Positions 13,651 through 24,914 of a DNA stretch of 64,000 bases are shown piece after piece (the first letter of the stretch is position 1; every line of letters begins with the position of its first letter). The notes below the pieces were generated by a model that ran no database searches, had not been told where the DNA came from, and worked only from the letters and a program-made list of their open reading frames with translations. Origin of the DNA: Serinus canaria (taxonomy: Eukaryota > Chordata > Aves > Passeriformes > Fringillidae); contig NC_066313.1 in NCBI RefSeq assembly GCF_022539315.1, positions 65,227,934-65,291,933 on the forward strand, given 5' to 3'. The translations under genes were made by a program, and so were the position numbers.

Positions 13651-13712
13651 CACAAAAACAACAACAACAACAACAAACAAAACAAATAAAAAAAAAAACC
13701 AAAAAATAAAAC
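13651..13712 (+). repeat. (CAA)n / A-rich simple repeat
   Basis: Seven or so CAA units are followed by AAAC and A-rich sequence with a run of about 12 A. It is a plain microsatellite; no upstream element for which this would be a poly(A) tail is recognisable. Confidence 0.85.
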
Positions 13713-16700
13713 ACCAGAAAGAGGAGGAAAGGAAATTCTTTCCAGCCTCAGAATAGGCATGGTGGAAAGAGTGGAGGAATTTCTTAAAAACTATTGGAAC
13801 AGGGCATTGGTATTTGATCAGTGGCATATCCAATACAGCAGCAGTTTTCTGAGAAGAGCATTGAGATGGAACAAAACTGTCATGATTTTAAAAGCCAAGT
13901 GCTGAACAGAGGTGAGTAATCACTACCTTAATCTTGTGTCCTCTCCCAGCTCTCTGTGCAGTAGCCTCCCAGCCAGACCACAGTGCACCACTGGCTCATG
14001 TCAGCTGAGTCCACAGAGATCATAACTGCCATTCCTCTGACCAAGAGATCTCTTTAGGCATTATAGTTCCCCAGACTTGGAGCACTTGTTTAACTGACAC
14101 ACTCAGGTTTAGTGATATTCTGGGATATCTCATATTTCAGCCATCCTCCTGCTGCCACTGTGGATGACCCATAGGGTCAGTGTCAAATCAGTCCTATAAG
14201 AGTGTTTCACACAGCCTGGGAGATCTCTGGCAGCCCTAGTCACTAACAGCTAGGGAGAAAAGCAGATGTTAATCCTCTTGGATTTGCCCAGGTGGCTAAC
14301 AGGAGGAGTACCACAGGGCAACACTGAGTACAGTGTTCAGTAGGCTGTGAAGTGAGAAAGGAAAGAAATGATCTCTGACAGGATGCAGAATAAACATATT
14401 TTTTAAATTTCAGTCAGTTATAAAAATATGTTCAAGCTATGAAGCCTGAATTATCAGTAGTTGGCAAAAAGCAGCGAGAGGGATTGAGAGAAAAACAGAT
14501 GAAATGTGGTCAAACTTAAACCTAAACCGCCAGGATACTGATCTTAGCAGAAAACAGGGCTGTCAACAGAGAAGAAAGTTTTTCTCCAGCAGAAACCTGA
14601 ACACCTGGCACTGAAGGTGTAACTGGTGTCAGGAGCATGAAAAGTCAGTAAATGCAGATGAGCTTCAGATGGCTTCATTTGCTATCAGATAAATGGCAAA
14701 TTTATCTGTCATTTATAGGTAGAGAATGACAAAATTAAGCCATCAGAAGCTCATTGGAATAGGCCACCAAAGCTTGTTTCCTTTTGGGGATTTTCTGCAG
14801 CTGCAGACTTATCAATGAACAGAGAAGCTACAAGTGTTAGTCAGTGGGTGATCTTCACATCCCTGGTCTGCCAGTGCATTTTCTAAGGCTTTGTTCTTCA
14901 GGGGGGAAGTGCTGGTGGTTTCCATCTGAAGTGCTTCTCACTTGAGTTGAACAACATGGGCTACAAGATCTTGTACAAACTCTCATTTGTCTGACAAAGC
15001 TCCTTTTCAGACATTCTCTGTTCTAACTGCCTGTGGATATTTTATTCAACAGTGAGATGAGGCATCATCTTCCCAGTGTAGCACACTGACATGCAACCAG
15101 AAGCCATGGACATTATGTTATATCAGATAATTACCATGCATCAATATAATTTAATCAAAATCAAGAAGCACAATGCATCTAGCACAAATTATCAAATGCA
15201 AACATTTGAATTGAATTTTCACAGTAAAGTATCTCAAAATTACTAAGTTCAATTAGTAATTCAGCATGATCATCAGTAAAATACCACTCATATTATAATC
15301 TGGCAGATACTGGAGCAAAATTTGACTCACATCTGGGAGCCTTGTTGATGTGAAATATCATACAGGCTTGATGCCAGATGTGAAATTAGCCTTAATAGGT
15401 ATTTTTTCTTTAACAATTGTGTTTTACCACAGTGATTAGAGCAGATGGAGCATAAATTTTCCTTCTCTCTCTTTTTTTTTTTTTAACATACATCCTTTCA
15501 AAAATCCAGTTACCATAACAATTTTATGTAACTGTTTTTGTTAAATCATCTTATTTTTGTATCACACCTAGAACTTTTTTCTGGCTCACAAATGAGCACA
15601 AGAAATTTTTTAAGTTAATTATTTGTTGTCAAAAATCTGTCAACAAGAGTTTTTTGGGGGGAAGATGGGCGAAAAGGAATAATGTCTTTTTTGGGGATGT
15701 TTAGCATCAACAATAAATAGACAGAGTGGCATTATAAGCCTTCTACAAAACAGTAGAACAGAAGGACTCCCAGCAGAAACCTTGAAAATCTCAAACCATA
15801 CTTACACAGACTTCTAACGATAAGTTTTAAAGAATATCCCTTTTCATGAAAATTAAATACTCTATAATTTCACAATACTAGAGCTTTGTATATATTTCCC
15901 TCTTTGTTTGAATGGACCAATTCAAATCTTCTTTTATGATAACAACATAAAACCATATTGTAGTAAAATACCTTCCCTTCTGTCTCTTTTTTCTCTTGGT
16001 TAATATCTATGTGACTTTGTCGAGTGAAAAGAGAGACAGTGGGAGGTGTGACAAGTTAATATCTAGGAATAAAAAGGTGCTATCTAGCAACATTTCTCTG
16101 GAAATTAAATCTCATTTGTCAAGGAACTCTAAAACAGGGGCTGCACTGCCCAGGGGATTGATAATGGCAGATAGAGCTTTGCATGGCAAGTCACTAACAT
16201 ATAAATGCAGCCCAGGTCAGTGGCAACTGAACACTGTTACCACCTGACAGCTGTTTAGTGGCCTGAATGAAGTGCCTTACTCCTCATCCAATTCCTACTA
16301 GGGAAGTGGCTGTACCCCAAATAGCAATAATTAATTTTCATCATTTGGTTGCAGCAAGGCAACCAAAGACCATGCAGAGCCAGGGAGCTGGGGCTGGAGG
16401 CAGCTTGCTGTCACCCACTAGACAGCTGTGTCTCTGGTGAAACTGGACACTTTGACTACAGCATTCCTGACAGACTCTGGTTCAGAACCTGCTTAAGAGC
16501 TGGGAATGAAGGGGCCTCCATGGTGATCCTTTGATGCCCATCTTAATGGCTCACATCTCCTGTCCTTACACCAGGTCTTTTCATCTCAAGCCTTACCAAA
16601 ACCATTGTGATTGAAAAATTAAGGGATTCTTTTCATCCTTCTACAGGGAAACAATCCACCAAAGGAAGCTACCACATTTCTCAGCCCTTTATCATTCTGT

Positions 16701-17279
16701 GTGCTTTCTTCTGGATTCTGTCAAATTTTTCTACATACCTCATAAAGTACAATCAGCAGACACAATGAGCAGACAAAATGCTCAAATTGAGCCTTACCAA
16801 CACTGACTACAGGGTAGTTATTATTTCCCTTGCCAAACATTAATGCTCCTCTAACATAGCTCAAGATATGTTTTACTTCTGCAGAATCTCAGGTTCACTC
16901 ATGCTTTCTAGTCCATAACAGAGTGCCCCTTGAATGCATGTGTTTCTAGTGCTTCAGAGTCTATTTCAGCTGGATTTCTAACCACTGAGGGAAAGCTGTT
17001 AGGTGCTTATGAATGGATAATGTGATGGACCTAAAAACTCTTCAGGCTCTTTTTTCTTGGTTCTGCCATGTTCTTCTACCTCTCTGTTAATTCCTAAATC
17101 ACACTTCAAGTTTCGATTATGAATAAGGCAAAGGCGACACTGAATGTTTCTGCTCCTCCTGTTATTCCCTGTCTTTGCCTGTATTGCAAAAAGCCCTTTC
17201 CTTCCTTTCTTTCCTACTTCTATGTTGATAAAAGTTTTCTTATAATATTGCATGTTCCTACTTATCATACCATATCGTG
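13713..17279. other. Unique non-coding sequence, possibly with conserved elements
   Basis: No repeat or gene is recognised. Three intervals (about 14640-14770, 15100-15420 and 15990-16260) have a composition reminiscent of conserved non-coding elements: clustered ATGCAAA, TAATT, GATAA and CAGCTG words without low complexity. Bases 14686-14708 form a 9-bp inverted repeat (CAGATAAAT … ATTTATCTG, 5-base spacer). Whether any of this is constrained cannot be told without alignment. Confidence 0.45.
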
Positions 17280-17598
17280 TCATAGAACAGTTTGGATTGG
17301 GAAGTACTTCATCTCGCTGTCACACCCCTGCCATGGGCAGGAATGTCTTCACTAGATCAAGTTGCTCAGAGTCCTATCCAACCTGGCCTTGAAACTGTCT
17401 GGGATGGGACATCCACAACTTCTCTGGGCAACCTGTTCCAGTGCCTCACCACCTTCACAGTGAAGAATTTCTGCCTGATAGCTAATCTAAGCCAACACTT
17501 TTTTCAGTTAAAACCAATCCAAATTATCCTATTTACTACATGCCCTTGAAAAAAGTCCCTTTCCAGCTTTAATGGAGGCCCCCTTTAGTCTGCTATGT
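17280..17598 (-). mobile_element. CR1 LINE, 5'-truncated copy
   Basis: The copy reads antisense from the 3' tail inward. Recognisable blocks in order are 'tcatagaacagtttggattg', 'ctgccatgggcagg', 'ttgctcagagtcc', 'ccaacctggccttgaa', 'gatgggacatccacaact', 'tctctgggcaacctgttcc', 'agtgcctcaccacc', 'gtgaagaatttctgcc' and 'ctttccagcttt'. These are successive blocks of the CR1 3' UTR and the end of ORF2. About 320 bases remain, moderately diverged, with small internal deletions. No coding capacity is left. Confidence 0.95.
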
Positions 17599-18099
17599 TG
17601 TATTTTTAATATTGTGGTTTTACTGTTTTTTGCTATCTTTGTGCTGCTTTTTATCCTCTTTCTCTTTTGTAGTGATGCCTTTTTGAATGTCATCAAAAAG
17701 CTTTCACTACAGCTGGAAATAGGCTATTGCTAAACTCATTTTTTTTTCAAGAAGATAACTAACTTGCTGTTGTACACTTGGTAAAATTTATCAAAGTAAC
17801 TCCACCATGCTCCTTCTTCTTAATATTTTATATCAGGGATAATTAACTAAATGTCTATAGCTGAAGTGAGCTAAATGACAGTTAGGAACTGAAAATGGGT
17901 TCAGGCACCATTGAAAATGGTCTAAGTGACCTCTCCAGCCTCTGATCACAACTTTAAAAAGACACAGAACATCTGTAGTTCTGGTGTAGTATCTGCCATG
18001 TTAAGGAAACTTCCCAGTCTGACCATTCACGAGGCTCTCTGGCACTCACACTCCCAACACCAGAGAACTGTAAATGAAGCCCCTTCATCTCATGGGAAG
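17599..18099. other. Unique non-coding sequence
   Basis: Nothing recognised; AT-rich, with short T runs. Confidence 0.6.
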
Positions 18100-18830
18100 C
18101 TCCAGTGATCCACTGGGTACCCTGCTTTGCTCCCCACACACCCCACTCACACAGTCAGACCACGTTTACTCAGCAGTTCAGCCCCAGCTTTCCCACAGCA
18201 GAGTCACAGGTGGCTCATTCTGTAAAACCATTTATTCACAGCAGAGTAACACAGGAACAGCCTGAGTTGGTTCCTCCATGGAGGGACTCCCAACAAAGGA
18301 AAAAAAAAGTCCTTGGGTTTTATACCCTCACAGTCTCTCCTCACAGCAGTCTCATTCTTCCTCCTGACTCTTTGGCTCTTGGCCCACCCTGTGTCCATCC
18401 TTCTTACTGGCATCACACATTTTCATCTCCTTCATTATCCAAAAGATTGGCAATTCTCAGGTCCTGCTGTGTCTCTCAGTGTCCATGCACCATCTGGGTG
18501 CCACCTGTTTTCATGCCCTTTGTATCCCAAAGGTTGCCAGTTTGTGAACTATTGTCTCCAAGTTATTCACCTTATCCTAAAGCAGACATCTATAGTGAAG
18601 CTCATGGCACCCTAAATTTCTTTGGCTCTTTAGAGAAGCAGGTACATGTTAATTCAAATACTCAAATGCCATTATTTAGTGCTGTTTGGGATGTCATAGG
18701 CCCTTGCTGTCCTTCCAGAGGATCAGAGACATTCTGCAGGTTGTTGGTCATTCTTACCATCAGAAATTCCAGTGCTGCTGCAAACCTCACTATGAATCAC
18801 AGTGGAAAGATGGACCACACAGGAGCATCT
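18100..18830 (-). mobile_element. Possible old LTR-like segment (unclassified)
   Basis: This block is GC-richer than its flanks. On the minus strand it has a TATAAAA box (18318-18324) followed about 85 bases later by AATAAA (18231-18236), the promoter/poly(A) spacing of a retroviral LTR. A possible 3' edge on that strand is at 18221 (…TTTTACA). The other edge and a target-site duplication could not be found, and I cannot name a family. The same interval contains the longest open frame of the window, 242 codons on the plus strand (18105-18833). That frame is Ser/Pro/His-rich with no domain and runs antisense to the putative LTR, so I treat it as chance. Confidence 0.3.
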
Positions 18831-19765
18831 TGAGGCTGTCCAGAAATTAGGCTTTAGTTCAGTGTGGTCTTGCAGATTTGAAATTAAGCAGTATTATAGA
18901 ATTAGTCTAAAGATGACAGGATGCTTAAGAGATGCATAAGTCTCTTTAAATATATATATTTTTAAAAAGGATAAATAGCCACATAATTAAAGAACAAATA
19001 AAAATAATTCATACACATATAAACTGATTGTTACTTTACCTCTTGTTGCACCACTACAGGTTCAGCTCATGATTTCTTTATAATCTGTCATTTCTCAGTG
19101 CACATTCAGAAACAGCTCACCATTTATACTGGTTGCTTAAGCTGAAGTGGATAATTAAGTTTTGATTTGCATACTGGCACAGCTGTGTTAGGTTATGTGA
19201 TAAGGCTCATCTGCACCACTGCAAAAGAAGCTTAGACAGAAAATGGCAGAAGGCAGCCCCAATCAGTTCCCTGCCAGGCTATTCCCAAGCTTATCCCAGG
19301 GGCCATCAGCCCGTCAAAGGCACATCCCAAAAGCACAGAGGAGCAGAGGGGCTTGATGCCAGGTGGGAACCCAAATCAAGTACTCCGAAACAAGGAGTGC
19401 CTTGTCCCAGCCTCTCTCAGAACTCCTCCAGGAGACTCATGGATGGTTCAGCCCTGTGGTTCAAGTGTGGAGTCCAGCCCTGTGAATCATCAGGAGCAGC
19501 TCTCCAGATTGTCCTTCAGACTAAAGGCTGTTTACCAGCAACTGGGGACACTGGGATCCAGAGGACAGCTACTGGGCAGACTGACTGTCTGATAGGGCTG
19601 CTGTAGGATCCACTTTACCCATGTACATGTATATTCTCACTGATGAGCCTCCATCCTGTCCTGCTGGAGGGAGCAGGGGAGCAGGTTGGTGCTGCCTGTG
19701 CCTGCGTGGGTACTCTGAATGTCTGTGTGGTCTGTGCAGCACACACTGGGTACGTGGGGTAACTC
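18831..19765. other. Non-coding; GC-richer patch 19240-19765
   Basis: An AT-rich stretch (with a short TA run near 18950) gives way at about 19240 to GC-richer sequence open in overlapping frames (19353-19592, 19397-19606). No domain or named repeat is recognised. It may be an old unclassified repeat. Confidence 0.4.
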
Positions 19766-19782
19766 TGTGTGTGTGTGTGTGT
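19766..19782 (+). repeat. Short (TG)n microsatellite
   Basis: Eight and a half TG dinucleotides in a row. It is short and probably only mildly variable. Confidence 0.9.
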
Positions 19783-22373
19783 TTGCCTGCTGGGGATACA
19801 TCTCTGCCTCACTGCTGGCTGGACTCAGGGATTTGGCTTTAATGTCCTTTATGAGATCTTCAGATTAGTGCCAGATTCTCCCTGTGATCTCTGCCTTTCA
19901 GGTGCGTTAGCCTGCTCAAGTCAGTAATCATCTAAAGTGAGGAGGGGTTTGCAGGACAACAGATACTACAAGCCTTTTAAAAATCGACCTTTTATCAGTA
20001 AATCTTGACTGAAGAGGAATGACAAATAGCTCTAAAAATGAGACAAAATTGCTCTTTGATAGTGTCACTCTTATAAGCTTAAGGCCCTATTACAGCATTG
20101 TATCTCCCTCAATGAAAGTTAAAGGAGTTGATGGAAAATCAAGGCTGCTAAATGTGTTTGGAAATGTTGTAGAAAATATACAATTCAGTAGCAGTGCCAT
20201 CATTCAGACCCATCAGCTGGTTTCTTCTACATTTTCTACAGGGACTCGCACAGTTGAATGCTGCAGCCAATCACCTATTTTATGGTCAGCATGAATAGAA
20301 TGAAATATTCTTCCTTCACAGCATGGTCACTTGAAATGAACTTTTACCTTAGAAGAATCATAGTCTGTCTTCTCACTCTGTGAGACTCTTAAAAGGCTCA
20401 GGAAGCTCAAGCAAAGAGGCTTTGAAACTGTTAATCTTTAGCCAGCTTGTGAAGCAGAGATACATGCTTTGCACTGGAAGCAATCTCATTTTTGGTCATG
20501 GACAGCATGGTTTGATGCTTTGGAAGCCTTATGGATGTCATCTCTGGTCGGTAATGAGTTCCTTATCAGTGTCAGGTCACGGTGATTCGACATGATGAAG
20601 TTTAGACTGTGTGTGATGCAGTGGATCTTCTCAGCCACTCCTGATAAGTGGTTCTAGGCAATTAAAATGGTTCTGTGCTGCTGCAGTCTCATCAAAGCTG
20701 CATCCTCCTCCTCTCCAGCTGGTGTGAGAGCTGCTTCACCTTCCCCTGCCCCGTCCCACAGTAGGACACAGACATAAGCAGTGTGCTGATCACAGGGCAT
20801 GCAATGAACAAGGACAAGTGCTGCAAGCTTACAGTCTCTGGGAGCTGGAACACCAGATAACATCTTTTTGCATTGATCTTCTGAGTGGAAGTCAAGATGA
20901 TTGGGCAGTCCCATGTATAAATAGTTTGATTTTAGACACTGAAATATTTCCCCTCTTCCTGCTATTTAACTCCAACATTTTCTTTATCATTGCATCAGTC
21001 TTGGCACATAAAGTGAGAATGGCATGGACTTTGCTGTCACTCTTCTCTGAACTACAACTGTGGTGAAGAGGGAGTTTTGTGTTCCTTGAAGACAAGGCTT
21101 TGGCTCTGGAAAGGACAAATGATAACAGCTGTCTTGACTGTGTGACATTTATTTCACTCTCTAACTGCATGGAAATTTCAAGCTGCTTACTTGGTATCAC
21201 GTTAGAAAGGCCTTTCAAATCCTCTATGTTCAGTAAAAACACTGCCATTTTCACCAGTGGGAAAGCTCTTGGTAGTATCTTTCCCCTGCCCACTGCTGAT
21301 CAGTGTAGCTGTCCTAGAGGCTGCACAGTCAGCAGTAGTGAAATTGGCAAAAAGAGTGCACAACATTTGAGAAATGCACCACCTTGAGTCTTGGAATAAG
21401 CCAACTGTTTTTTCTGAAATAGAAGATTCCTGAGTTCTCTGGCAGGAAAGAGGGAAAGCTGGTCTTAAGGAGCTGTGAGTTCTCTAAAATCTGTATTTTC
21501 AGGTCATGGCTCCTCCTTTTGTCTGACACTCCTTGAATTGAAGCACGTTAAGATCTGTGAGTTAATTCAGTGAGCCCAGGGTTTCATGGCAGTGCTGACC
21601 AAAGTCAGAGCTTGTCTGCTGCCTACATTAACACTGGTAGGTCTTTTCCTAGATGCCATTTGCCTTCCCTCTCACACAGTCTTTTCCAGCCATAGCAGAA
21701 AGTGAAACATTTTGGCCTCATGTCAAACATGCTGAAATCATGTATTAAACAGTGGAGTAAAAGTGTATTGCTGCTCTCTGTTTGTACCTAACAAATGCTC
21801 TCAGCAGCCGAGATGCAGTTATCAGTCACTCGTGCAGACACACACGCTACGAAGAGGATTGCCTGCTGTGACTTGGGACATGGCCAGAGCACATCTGAGC
21901 CCTCTCTAGTGCAGCATTCCCACTGTCACCGTAGCCATGCATCAGTAAATGCTATGTTTCACATATGTATCCCAAGAAAATGCTGCTGCAGGGGGGTGGA
22001 CAGCTTAAAGATTTGCCAAGCCAATGACAAAAACATATTTATCCTCCTCATCCCCACCAAAATGAATTGTAATATAACTATTTGACAGTAATAGATGATT
22101 TCCACTTTATTTGATTGGAAAGGTAACACTGGATATTTTTTTTTTACATTATTCCAACCCCATTCTGTTCCTCTGAATTACTTGAATAAGGATATCATAT
22201 ATCTGCCAATGAATCTTCCATTTATCAGATTTTTTCTGGGGGGAAGAGGAAACATCATAAATGTTATGACACAAACGGCAAACTTGGGATAGGGTTGTTT
22301 AAAATGAGGACAAGCCACTTGTCTCTACAAATTTTTGTAGGGTGCCCCATGGGACATTCTTCTTTTATTTTTT
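19783..22373. other. Unique non-coding sequence
   Basis: No recognised gene or repeat. A 133-codon minus-strand frame at 20892-21293 and a 102-codon plus-strand frame at 21079-21387 overlap antisense to one another and show no known motif, so neither is called. Confidence 0.55.
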
Positions 22374-22390
22374 TTGTTGTTGTTGTTGTT
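22374..22390 (+). repeat. (TTG)n microsatellite after a T run
   Basis: About five TTG units follow a run of eight or more T. It opens a spurious frame downstream (22374-22835) whose start is the leucine run encoded by this repeat. Confidence 0.8.
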
Positions 22391-24857
22391 TATATGCTTT
22401 GCCTCTTTTTATTTCTCCACAAAACACTTTATTTCTTTACTTCCCAAGACTCACCAAGGGACAGATCTTGAAGTGGACCATGGAATATATTTCAAACTAC
22501 ACAATCACACCCATCTGACTTCTCCCAACTTAGCTATTATAGGATCAAAATTGTTCAGACAATTTATACTGAAGTACATTATTCAGGCTTCAGAAGGAAA
22601 GATCCTGGCCCTTCAGCACCCACTACGGAGACCTGCTTTCAGGTTTGCAGGTGCTATTTTCATTCCCCAAATCATAACAATAATAGCAGGTTTTAGAAAA
22701 CTACATTACTTTCTCTCCTCCTTTTCTCTGCTCCAGCCATCATGTAGTGACCTCCTTCTCAATATCAAATATAATTTAGTCATACTAAGCCTGAGCTGTC
22801 ACAGACTCTTAATTCTGTACCTATATAAATGCTGAAGACTTGAACAAATTGCTCACAAGCAAGACTGGTGACATTTGAAAGAAATGGCATTCAGTCTTCA
22901 GCAGATTCAAATTAAGATACGACACTTATCATAGATACAGTATTTATTATTTAAAATTTAATGCACCTTTCTGAGCCCTTAAAACACATGTAGGGGAAAA
23001 AGCCATTTCAAACCTTTAATAAAAATCACATTTGAGGGAGATGTGAATGAGTATCATTAATATTTCAAAACTTAAATCCCAAGTCTCTTAGATGCAGATA
23101 TTTGGTGTGCAAGCTATCTCTAAAAACAGTAGGTGAAAAACATGTGTGTGTATGCATGTGTGTGCTTGCTTGTGCAAATGAATGACAAAGATATTGTCAT
23201 AACTTTCTTTTGTGTGGCAAAAATATGTCACACCTTTTTCATGCACACCTGTTCTTATCAACTATTCCTATTTCCCCACAGCATGTTGACATTGCAGTTC
23301 CTTGTTTTGTGGCAGACTGACATCCTTCTGTTTGCAAATAAGTGTGGTAACATTTTACACACAATTTGGAAATCACTCTGTTATCACAGTCTTGGGAAAA
23401 AATGGAAAGGTTCTAGTTGACTCCCTTATTTTCTCCCAGGACAGGGTTGCTGTAAATAATCCACACTTCACAGCTCTCACCAGCTGAACTCTTGCTGAAA
23501 AAGAGCTACCTGAGCTTAAATTACAACAGAAAATGTATTGTTAAGACTTGCTAAGGGAGGATAGTCTTTGAGAGAGAGTTCACAAATGCACCTGGGTGAT
23601 GTTGCAAGATAAGGCCGTGGCAGCTGAAGTGGCTGAGACAGCTCAGGGAATCTCTCTCTGTATACTTATGAATTCTGCTTGATTTTCTGATCTTCACCTC
23701 TGACCAAAACCTTCAGTGTGTATTAAATCTTTTATTTTATAGGCAAAAGCAGGCAGAGCCAGAGAGACTGAACAAGACCATTAACATTTGAATAACCTTG
23801 TCTCGCTAAAACAGGAGATACTGGTAGCCCCATCAACTGTTAATAACCTTCTGCCTAAATCCTGGCAGAGGTCAGAGAGAAAAAAATGAGGTGTTCAGAG
23901 CATTAGGAACTGTTTTTTATCAAGACATGGTCTCTTACATTTTGTATAATAGCTGGAAGGTTTAGAAGGAGACAAAGCAGCAAGCAGCCTGTACTTCTTA
24001 GGTCTTTTGTATTTTGGTAAGATGTGAAAGGCTTTCACTTATGGTATGGAAATAGAGTTTTCAAATATCCATCTGTTTGTAGCCTTTTCATTAATTTAAC
24101 ATCTAAATACAATTATTTTCTGGGGTTTCATAGTGCTTTTTCCTCTGCTTAGTTCTCAGCTGTAAAACAGTAAGGCCCAAAGGTACACATGAGCTATCAG
24201 TGAAACTCAGTGATGCTTGGCATTGGCCTTGGGGCAAACATCTGAGGTTCCAGGGTGAGAGCCTGACTCCCAGAACTAAGCTGAGGAGTTAGGCAGAATG
24301 ATGATAACAATTCCTTCTGTATTAACAGTAGGAAAAATTGTCTTCTGCTGCCCTTTGAGTGCCTAAGTTCCATACTCAAACACTGCAGAGGTCTTCAAAA
24401 GAAACACTGAAATACTGTCTCATGCCAGGTATGCCCCCATTTTGTGCCAGTGGAGTTTTACACAACCAGCTAGCTGAGCAACTTTGTCTAAATACAAGTA
24501 TTTAGGTAATTGAAACACTGAACAGAAGGAGCTGAAGATAATCCTGCCCAATGGCAGCCATAGACCAAAGTTAAGAATTGTTTCTGGGTAGCAGAAAAAC
24601 AGTCTTTAAAATCAGAGTCCAAATACAAGCAGGAAAAAGAGAGGTCTGAAATTAGGCTTCCAAAATCCAAGGTTAGTCCATCCCTAAGCAAAAGTGAGTT
24701 ATTGGATCTGTGCATTCTGTGCTTCACTTTGGGAAAGACTATCTTGAGTTTTAAAGCAAGAAAATACATAAATATTTAACACAGTGAGTGAAGACAGATT
24801 ATTTTCTTCAGTCCAGAGTTCACAGGTTATTCCTCAAAGAGTCTTATTAGCTGTTTT
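22391..24857. other. Unique non-coding sequence
   Basis: Nothing recognised with confidence. The 153-codon plus-strand frame (22374-22835) is rich in Leu/Phe/Ile/Ser, as expected from AT-rich random sequence. A stretch near 24130-24190 ('cagctgtaaaacagtaagg') vaguely recalls MIR but is too short to call. Confidence 0.55.
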
Positions 24858-24914
24858 GTTTGGACTTGATGATCTTGCAGAACTTTTCCAAACTTAACAG
24901 TTCTATGATTTTAC
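24858..24914 (+). mobile_element. CR1 LINE, 3' tail fragment, sense
   Basis: The sequence 'ttggacttgatgatcttgca', then 'gaacttttccaaact', then 'cagttctatgattttac' is the sense form of the CR1 terminus (TTGGACT-GATGATCTT … TTCCAA … TTCTATGATT). Only some 57 bases remain. It is the only plus-strand fragment among the avian-type CR1 pieces here. Confidence 0.8.

Noticed and set aside
18105..18833. Longest open frame in the window (242 codons, plus strand)
   Set aside because: Ser/Pro/His-rich, no domain, overlapped by frames on both strands, and antisense to LTR-like signals; no gene is called.
20892..21293. 133-codon minus-strand frame with a reasonably mixed composition
   Set aside because: No recognisable motif or splice context, and an antisense frame of similar length covers much of it.
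22374..22835. 153-codon plus-strand frame
   Set aside because: Starts in a TTG repeat and is Leu/Phe/Ile/Ser-rich, as expected from AT-rich random sequence.
24130..24190. Possible MIR fragment
   Set aside because: Only a short, weak resemblance ('cagctgtaaaacagtaagg').
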